From: a bacterium
GTDB lineage: Bacteria > Desulfobacterota > GWC2-55-46
NCBI GenBank assembly: GCA_004298725.1
Contig: SCQA01000118.1
Coordinates: forward strand, 1 to 5,449
Direction: 5' to 3'
DNA length: 5,449 nucleotides
Position numbers and translations under genes: made by a program. Below are positions 1 to 3,918 of the stretch, piece by piece. The notes under the pieces were generated by a model, which had not been told where the DNA came from, ran no database searches, and saw only the letters and a program-made list of their open reading frames with translations. The stretch's first letter is position 1. Every line of letters starts with the position of its first letter.

Positions 1-108
1 GGCGCAGGCTGGTGCGGCACATCGGAAAGTTGCGGTGACGGAGCTTTTTTAAGAAGGGTAGGTGGAAATACCGGTAGCGCAATATGCAGAACCTGCCATA
101 CGAATTGA
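1..108 (+). CDS. C-terminal fragment of a probable c-type (multihaem) cytochrome
   Basis: The frame is open from base 1 and stops at TGA 106-108, giving 35 residues that begin GAGWCGTSESCGDGAF. The last residues read SAICRTCHTN, which contains a CXXCH motif (CRTCH, residues 29-33). CXXCH attaches haem c covalently through two cysteine thioethers, with the His as axial ligand, and such proteins work in the periplasm or outside the cell in electron transfer. A CXXCH within a few residues of the C-terminus, after a Gly/Ser/Cys-rich stretch, resembles proteins of the doubled-CXXCH multihaem type. That family comparison is from memory, not from a search. The rest of the gene lies upstream of the window, so haem number and class are unknown. 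The frame is short and one CXXCH could arise by chance, so the identification is moderate. Confidence 0.55.
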   Translation, partial: GAGWCGTSESCGDGAFLRRVGGNTGSAICRTCHTN

Positions 109-435
109 AGTTCAGCGGTTAGTGAATAGCGGATAGTTGCCGGAATGTATTCGCGATACAGCTGTAAGGAAGGTCTGATTTATTCTAATTTAGCGCGATG
201 GGGCACGAGATTGTCATGGGCAAGGTTTTAATCCTTGATAGAAACATTCGAGGAGGAATCCATAAGTAGCTCACCAAGCACTGGATTCCCGCTAAAAGAT
301 TGCGTGAATGACAACACAAGCATGGCAATGGCTTCTACTCGCTTTTTTTCTCAGTTTTTAGCAACTTGAATTAATCAGAGGTTCCGTAATTTATTTTTCT
401 ATGATATGCACGGCAACGCTAACCCTTTATCACCG
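109..435. other. Intergenic region without a recognisable gene
   Basis: This stretch of 327 bases separates the end of the cytochrome-like fragment from the end of the convergent CorC-like gene. I see no frame of credible length and no tRNA or rRNA. It contains an imperfect direct repeat AGCGGTTAG / AGCGGATAG (114-122 and 128-136), a short dyad CAAGG...CCTTG (221-237), and a hairpin repeat at 285-309. No convincing intrinsic terminator is visible for either convergent gene. The T run at 345-351 is not preceded by a good stem. Confidence 0.6.
285..309. repeat. Imperfect ATTCCCGC hairpin, dRS3-like dispersed repeat remnant
   Basis: The arm ATTCCCGC (285-292) faces GCGTGAAT (302-309) across a 9-base loop. 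Seven of eight positions pair; the perfect partner would be GCGGGAAT. The surrounding text (CTGGATTCCCGC ... GAATGACA) has the form of the small 'GGATTCCCGC...GCGGGAATGACA' repeats scattered through many bacterial genomes, and of Neisseria dRS3-type elements. The mismatch suggests a decayed copy. Only one copy lies in this window, so its repeated nature is an inference. Confidence 0.4.
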
Positions 436-1779
436 TCACCTTACACCCGCATTATCCTGCGTTTTGCCGGTGTTTATCTGCTCCACTTTAACTTTGACTA
501 TCCTGTTTGATTCAACGTCAACAACGGTAAAGCGTTTGCCTTTGTAAACCACGAATTCGCCGCCGCGGGGAATTCTCTGAAGTTTCGCGAGCAAGAACCC
601 GGCTATGGTGTGGTATTCTTCGCTGTCTTCTTCAATAATCACGCCGAGGTCTTCAAGGTCTCTAAGAGAGGCCGATGCGTCTATCACAAGCGTGCCGTCT
701 TTAAGCTTTTCAATAAGCCCGCCTTTGCCGGTATCGTACTCGTCCTCTATTTCGCCGACGATTTCTTCGAGTATGTCTTCAATGGTAACAAGGCCGTCAA
801 CCTCTCCGTGTTCGTCAACCACAATGGCCATATGCACTTTCCTGCGCTGCATCTCGCGAAGAAGCCGTGAAATCATGATGGTATTCGGCACAAAATACGT
901 GGGCCTCATAAGTTCGCCCACTATAACGGGGTTGGCGCGCTCAATCGCCCTGAATACGTCTTTGTTAAATAGAATCCCAACGACATTTTCAAGCGTTCTT
1001 TTGTAAACCGGGTATCTTGAAAAGCCGGTGTCCGTAATGAACTTCAATACTTTTTCCGGAGTGGTGTTAATTTCTATGGCGTTGAATTTGTGTTTAGGCA
1101 CCATAACTTCTTTAACGGTCGTGTCGGCAAATTCAAAGACGCCGTGCAAAAGCGCGGCTTCCGTCTCTTCAAACACGCCGCTTGCCCTGCCTTCCTTGAT
1201 GTAGTATTTTATCTCCTCCTCGGAGACGAAAGTTCTTGAGTCAAAGTCTTTAACGCCGAATAGGCGCAAAACGGCCCTGTTGGACTCGGTAAGCACTTTT
1301 ACCGCGCTTGACGATATTTTAGAAAGAAGCTCGATGGGCTTGTACGAGAAGCAGGCAATCTTTTCAGCGTAGCGAAGCGCCAGAGATTTCGGCACAAGCT
1401 CGCCGAGTACAAGCGTGGCGTAGGATATGATTACGACGACGATGCCGACTGAAATGTATTCGGCAAACTGCGCGTGAGCGCTGATAAAAGGCAGGTCAAC
1501 TAAAACAGGCTTTAAAAACTCAACGGATATTATGCCGCCGATGACAGAGGCGAGAGTAGCCACAAAAGTTACGCCTATTTGCACGGTCGCTAAAAATCTT
1601 TCAGGGTTTTCTTTTAACTGCGCGACGCCTTTGGCAGAGGAACTGCCGCCTGCTGTAAGCTTGTCTATCGCGCTTCTTTTTGATGAGATTATGGCAATCT
1701 CCGCGCCCGCGAAGAAGCCATTTATGACGATAAGGGCGAATATAACAATGCCCCAAAAAATAAGACCTTCTAAACTCAT
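436..1779 (-). CDS. CNNM/CBS/CorC-domain membrane protein ('hemolysin family', probable metal-ion transporter)
   Basis: This is a complete protein of 447 residues, the usual length for the family. The N-terminal CNNM (DUF21) domain spans about residues 1-190. Hydrophobic segments lie near 6-31, 63-90 and 108-132, with the conserved GELVPKSLAL at 126-135. Two CBS modules follow, at about 228-282 (GFSRYPVYK at 252-260) and 293-346 (VDEHGEVDGLVTIEDILEEI at 321-340). A CorC/HlyC C-terminal domain occupies about 353-435. Family members sit in the inner membrane, and several are linked to Mg2+/Co2+ efflux or Mg2+ homeostasis, with the CBS pair binding adenine nucleotides. The 'hemolysin' name is historical. 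The start at 1779 is supported by GAGGAG (1785-1790) five bases upstream. The gene lies downstream of eno on the same strand, 475 bases away and with its own promoter, so it is probably transcribed alone. The family assignment is firm; the ion transported is not. Confidence 0.95.
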   Translation of the reverse strand: MSLEGLIFWGIVIFALIVINGFFAGAEIAIISSKRSAIDKLTAGGSSSAKGVAQLKENPERFLATVQIGVTFVATLASVIGGIISVEFLKPVLVDLPFISAHAQFAEYISVGIVVVIISYATLVLGELVPKSLALRYAEKIACFSYKPIELLSKISSSAVKVLTESNRAVLRLFGVKDFDSRTFVSEEEIKYYIKEGRASGVFEETEAALLHGVFEFADTTVKEVMVPKHKFNAIEINTTPEKVLKFITDTGFSRYPVYKRTLENVVGILFNKDVFRAIERANPVIVGELMRPTYFVPNTIMISRLLREMQRRKVHMAIVVDEHGEVDGLVTIEDILEEIVGEIEDEYDTGKGGLIEKLKDGTLVIDASASLRDLEDLGVIIEEDSEEYHTIAGFLLAKLQRIPRGGEFVVYKGKRFTVVDVESNRIVKVKVEQINTGKTQDNAGVR

Positions 1780-1784
1780 TGATT

Positions 1785-1790
1785 CTCCTC
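1785..1790 (-). promoter_or_regulatory. Shine-Dalgarno of the CorC-like gene
   Basis: On the minus strand this reads GAGGAG, with five bases to the ATG at 1779. It fixes the start codon. Confidence 0.8.
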
Positions 1791-1820
1791 AGGAAAATTA
1801 CACTTTATTCAGTTTTTAAT

Positions 1821-1850
1821 AGTATATCACAATTTGAGGATATTTACCAA
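1821..1850 (-). promoter_or_regulatory. Candidate extended -10 promoter of the CorC-like gene
   Basis: On the minus strand a -35-like TTGGTA (1850-1845) is separated by 18 bases from TATACT (1826-1821). A TG one base upstream of the hexamer makes the extended form TGATATACT. This puts transcription start near 1814 and gives a leader of about 35 bases before the ATG. The -10 matches five of six consensus positions and the -35 four of six. This is prediction from sequence only. Confidence 0.5.
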
Positions 1851-2095
1851 GTAACTGCGTGATTTTAATGGGGTAATGTTAAAAGAGAGGAAGTTAGAGG
1901 GTTTTAAATAATCGCTGGCGCCGTCAGGAGTTTTATTTTTAACAGGTCTTTTGTCTGGCTGTGTTTGCGCTTGAAATTGTTTCTGTGAAGAACGGTTTTT
2001 GGCGTGGAGTGATATGAAGAAAGGAAATTCTGTTTTTTTAGAGAGGCACACGGGAAATTAAATAGGTGAAAACATGGCATAAAGAATGGAGAGGA

Positions 2096-2148
2096 GATAA
2101 GAAAGCCCCTCTTTTTTAACCGGAAATATTGACCGGCACGAGAGGGGC
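2096..2148 (-). terminator. Probable intrinsic terminator downstream of eno
   Basis: The arms GCCCCTCT (2105-2112) and AGAGGGGC (2141-2148) form a perfect 8-bp GC-rich stem. In the minus-strand transcript the stem is followed by TTTCTTATC, a weak U tract. The 28-base loop contains two CCGG blocks (2120-2123 and 2133-2136) that could form a second, inner stem. It lies about 106 bases past the eno stop and before the promoter of the next gene. The imperfect U tract and the large loop lower confidence. Confidence 0.5.
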
Positions 2149-2254
2149 AGGGAGAGATTATTGTTTAGTATTTACCTTGCAGAGCTGTCAGGAGTTAGCT
2201 ATCCCTGTTTGGATTCCTCTTGACGTGCATTTTTGCGTACTTGCACCTTCGAAA

Positions 2255-3532
2255 CTATCTTTTTGCGGCAAACGCGCTACTGCCGGCAAACCGCGCTGAT
2301 TGGCCAAGCTCTTCTTCTATCCTTAAAAGCTGGTTGTATTTGGCTATCCTGTCCGTGCGCGAGGCCGAGCCTGTCTTTATCTGCCCGGCGTTCGTGGCAA
2401 CGGTTATGTCGGCTATAGTAGTGTCTTCTGTTTCGCCGCTTCTGTGCGATATTACGGCGGTGTAAGACGCCCTTTTGGCCATTTCAACCGCGGCAAGGGT
2501 TTCAGTCAGAGTGCCTATCTGGTTCACTTTAACGAGTATTGAATTAGCCACGCCCTGCTCGATGCCTTTTTTCAGAATCGCGGGGTTAGTTACGAAGATG
2601 TCGTCCCCTACAAGCTGAACTTTGCTTGAGAGCTTCTCGGTCAGCGCCTTCCATCCGGCCCAGTCTTCTTCGGAGAGGCCGTCTTCAATTGATACTATAG
2701 GGTAGTCCGCGACAAGCCTTCTAAGATAGTCGGTCATGGCGTCGGATGAAATCTTTTTGCCTTCAAATTCGTATAAGCCGTTTTTGTATATTTCGCTTGA
2801 GGCGCAGTCAAGCGCCACGTAAACTTCTTTTCCGGGCTTGTAACCGGCGGATTCTATCGCCTGAAGTATAAGTTCGATGGCTTCTTTGTTTGATTTTAGG
2901 TCCGGCGCGAAACCGCCTTCGTCGCCGACGGCGGTCGAGAGGCGCTTTGAGTGAAGTATCTTTTTAAGAGAGTGAAAAACCTCGACTCCGGCGCGGAGCG
3001 CTTCGGAGAACGACTTGAAACCGGCCGGGGCTATCATGAACTCTTGTATGTCAAGGTTGTTGTCGGCGTGAGCGCCGCCGTTTATTATGTTCATAAGCGG
3101 CACCGGAAGCGTGCGGCCCGATACGCCGCCGATGTACCTGTAAAGCGGAAGCGCGGTCGCGTCAGCCGAGGCTTTGGCGCAGGCAAGCGAAACTCCGAGA
3201 ATGGCGTTCGCGCCGAGCTTGCTCTTATTGGCCGAGCCGTCAAGCTTTATAAGCGTTTCGTCAATGGCTATTTGTTCCGAGGCGTCAAAACCGATAAGCT
3301 CGTCCGCGATCTTTTCATTTACGTTTTTAACGGCCTTTTTAACGCCTTTTCCAAGGTAGCGCTTCGGGTCGTTGTCCCTAAGTTCCATTGCTTCAAGCTT
3401 GCCGGTGGACGCGCCAGACGGCACCGCCGCCCTTCCCACGAAGCCGCTTTCAAGTATGACTTCGACTTCCACGGTCGGGTTGCCGCGTGAATCAAGTATC
3501 TCCCTTGCCGATATATCAGCTATGATTGTCAT
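2255..3532 (-). CDS. eno: Enolase (2-phospho-D-glycerate hydro-lyase)
   Basis: Enolase interconverts 2-phosphoglycerate and phosphoenolpyruvate in glycolysis and gluconeogenesis, in the cytoplasm, with Mg2+. The protein has 425 residues, normal for bacterial enolases. The N-terminal domain shows ILDSRGNPTVEVEV (12-25) and the mobile loop PSGASTG (38-44). The barrel keeps all key residues by alignment to the E. coli enzyme: Q163 and E164, catalytic E205 (GDEGGFAP), metal ligands D242, E283 (SIEDG) and D310 (VGDD), catalytic K335 in the signature ILVKVNQIGTLTET (332-345), R364-S365 in SHRSGETED, and K386. The start at 3532 is preferred over an ATG at 3586: it matches the family N-terminus (MTIIADISAREI), has GGAGG seven bases upstream, and the longer form would place the start inside the TATAAT promoter. 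The gene is intact, with its own promoter and probable terminator. Confidence 0.98.
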   Translation of the reverse strand: MTIIADISAREILDSRGNPTVEVEVILESGFVGRAAVPSGASTGKLEAMELRDNDPKRYLGKGVKKAVKNVNEKIADELIGFDASEQIAIDETLIKLDGSANKSKLGANAILGVSLACAKASADATALPLYRYIGGVSGRTLPVPLMNIINGGAHADNNLDIQEFMIAPAGFKSFSEALRAGVEVFHSLKKILHSKRLSTAVGDEGGFAPDLKSNKEAIELILQAIESAGYKPGKEVYVALDCASSEIYKNGLYEFEGKKISSDAMTDYLRRLVADYPIVSIEDGLSEEDWAGWKALTEKLSSKVQLVGDDIFVTNPAILKKGIEQGVANSILVKVNQIGTLTETLAAVEMAKRASYTAVISHRSGETEDTTIADITVATNAGQIKTGSASRTDRIAKYNQLLRIEEELGQSARFAGSSAFAAKR

Positions 3533-3539
3533 AGTATTT

Positions 3540-3544
3540 CCTCC
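3540..3544 (-). promoter_or_regulatory. Shine-Dalgarno of eno that decides the start
   Basis: On the minus strand this reads GGAGG, seven bases before the ATG at 3532. It supports 3532 over the in-frame ATG at 3586, which would add 18 residues not typical of enolases. Confidence 0.85.
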
Positions 3545-3585
3545 GTGTCTTTTTTTAGCCGCGTTACAGACAACAACAGAAGTCA

Positions 3586-3613
3586 ATTATACTTTTGGCA
3601 ATAAAAAATGCAA
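3586..3613 (-). promoter_or_regulatory. Candidate sigma-70-type promoter of eno
   Basis: On the minus strand a perfect -10 TATAAT (3591-3586) follows a -35-like TTGCAT (3613-3608) after 16 bases. The -35 matches only its first three positions. Transcription would start near 3579, giving a leader of about 47 bases with the strong Shine-Dalgarno near its end. Confidence 0.55.
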
Positions 3614-3682
3614 GGGGTATCGTAACGCCAAGTATTTTGTGTCATAAGGAAAGGGGAAGTGGTTCCTTGTTTTTGTGTGTAA

Positions 3683-3762
3683 CGTAGCGCGAGGCTTCAG
3701 CCTCGCCGTTGTGTTACGCCAATTCATGATTATAACAAGCGAGGCGACCGCCTCACACTACG
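3683..3762. repeat. REPIN/MITE-like foldback element made of two inverted hairpin repeats
   Basis: Two 24-base units lie in inverted orientation, at 3683-3706 and 3739-3762; the left one and the reverse complement of the right match at 18 of 24 positions. Both start CGTAG and carry a GAGGC ... GCCTCGC core. Each is a hairpin by itself: GCGAGGC / GCCTCGC around TTCA (3689-3706, perfect), and GCGAGGC / GCCTCAC around GACC (3739-3756, one mismatch). GCCTCGC (3700-3706) also pairs perfectly with GCGAGGC (3739-3745), so the whole 80 bp can fold as one long structure. Four of the six differences lie in the hairpin loop. This is the layout of REPINs, small non-autonomous elements spread by a transposase encoded elsewhere. 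No transposase is visible here. Dispersal is inferred from the form. Confidence 0.65.
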
Positions 3763-3805
3763 AGATTCATGGCAACGCTATGTTTTACCTTACAGACAGG
3801 CTATA

Positions 3806-3849
3806 TTGACAATAAAAATTCAGCATGTTATGTATTGTATAATTGTATA
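3806..3849 (+). promoter_or_regulatory. Candidate promoter region of the SIR2-TPR gene with a tandem 8-bp repeat
   Basis: TTGACA (3806-3811) is a perfect -35 hexamer and TATAAT (3838-3843) a perfect -10, but 26 bases lie between them, too many for one normal promoter. TTGACA could instead use TGTATT (3831-3836) after 19 bases, or TATAAT could act without a good -35. The sequence ATTGTATA occurs twice in direct tandem (3834-3841 and 3842-3849), and TATAAT spans the junction. A start near 3850 would leave a leader of about 58 bases before the ATG at 3908. Confidence 0.4.
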
Positions 3850-3862
3850 TATCTGAGCAAGT

Positions 3863-3878
3863 AAAAATCATGATTTTT
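3863..3878. promoter_or_regulatory. Perfect 16-bp palindrome, possible operator
   Basis: AAAAATCATGATTTTT is identical to its reverse complement. It lies 20 bases downstream of the TATAAT hexamer and 29 bases upstream of the SIR2-TPR start codon, where a dimeric repressor could block transcription. The arms are AT-rich, so chance is a real alternative. No regulator gene is seen in the window. Confidence 0.35.
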
Positions 3879-3879
3879 T

Positions 3880-3918
3880 ATGAAAACAATGAACAAACAT
3901 TATTATTATGCCAAATAA
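3880..3918 (+). CDS. Possible 12-codon leader frame overlapping the SIR2-TPR start
   Basis: An ATG at 3880 opens the frame MKTMNKHYYYAK, ending at TAA 3916-3918. It has a second in-frame ATG at 3889 and three tyrosine codons in a row. It overlaps the first 11 bases of the SIR2-TPR gene in another frame. Neither frame has a clear Shine-Dalgarno, so a ribosome ending here could re-initiate at 3908. It may equally be a chance frame in AT-rich sequence. Confidence 0.2.
   Translation: MKTMNKHYYYAK

Larger units (their letters stand above)
1780..2254. other. Intergenic region between the CorC-like gene and eno
   Basis: This 475-base gap holds the CorC-like promoter (1821-1850) and a stem-loop that probably ends eno transcription (2105-2148). 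A 74-codon minus-strand frame at 1827-2051 uses a GTG start, has no Shine-Dalgarno, overlaps the promoter and has unremarkable composition, so I do not call it. No RNA gene is recognised. The roughly 105 bases between the eno stop and the stem-loop form the presumed 3' untranslated region. Confidence 0.6.
3533..3907. other. Divergent intergenic region between eno and the SIR2-TPR gene
   Basis: The 375 bases between the two divergent start codons hold, from left to right: the eno Shine-Dalgarno and promoter, an 80-bp foldback repeat (3683-3762), a TTGACA block (3806-3811), a tandem 8-bp repeat containing TATAAT (3834-3849), a perfect palindrome (3863-3878), and a tiny leader frame that overlaps the SIR2 start. 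The right half is clearly AT-rich compared with eno. I see no RNA gene. Confidence 0.65.

Noticed and set aside
605..1006. Plus-strand frames opposite the CorC-like gene
   Set aside because: They overlap the CBS and CorC domains on the other strand and have no ribosome binding site or recognisable domain.
1827..2051. 74-codon minus-strand frame between the CorC-like gene and eno
   Set aside because: It begins at GTG without a Shine-Dalgarno, covers the probable CorC promoter, and its translation (Lys/Ser/Pro-rich, no domain) looks like non-coding sequence.
1923..2196. Direct repeat GTCAGGAGTT at 1923-1932 and 2187-2196
   Set aside because: Ten bases without any matching flank; compatible with chance and with no sign of a target-site duplication.
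2225..2245. GTGCA...TGCAC dyad just after the eno stop
   Set aside because: A five-base stem with an 11-base loop and no U tract; too weak to be a terminator.
2951..3490. 179-codon plus-strand frame opposite eno
   Set aside because: It is antisense to the strongly conserved enolase gene and its Arg/Val-rich translation resembles no family.
3533..3586. N-terminal extension of enolase to the ATG at 3586
   Set aside because: The extra 18 residues are not part of enolases, the extension would start within the TATAAT hexamer, and GGAGG at 3540-3544 serves the ATG at 3532.
3683..3762. Reading the foldback as a CRISPR repeat pair or as an intrinsic terminator
   Set aside because: The units are inverted, not direct, only two are present, and no T tract follows either hairpin.
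412..3780. Shared GGCAACGCTA at 412-421 and 3771-3780
   Set aside because: A 10-base match with poor flanking similarity. It might be the edge of a repeat family, but two short copies are not enough to call it.
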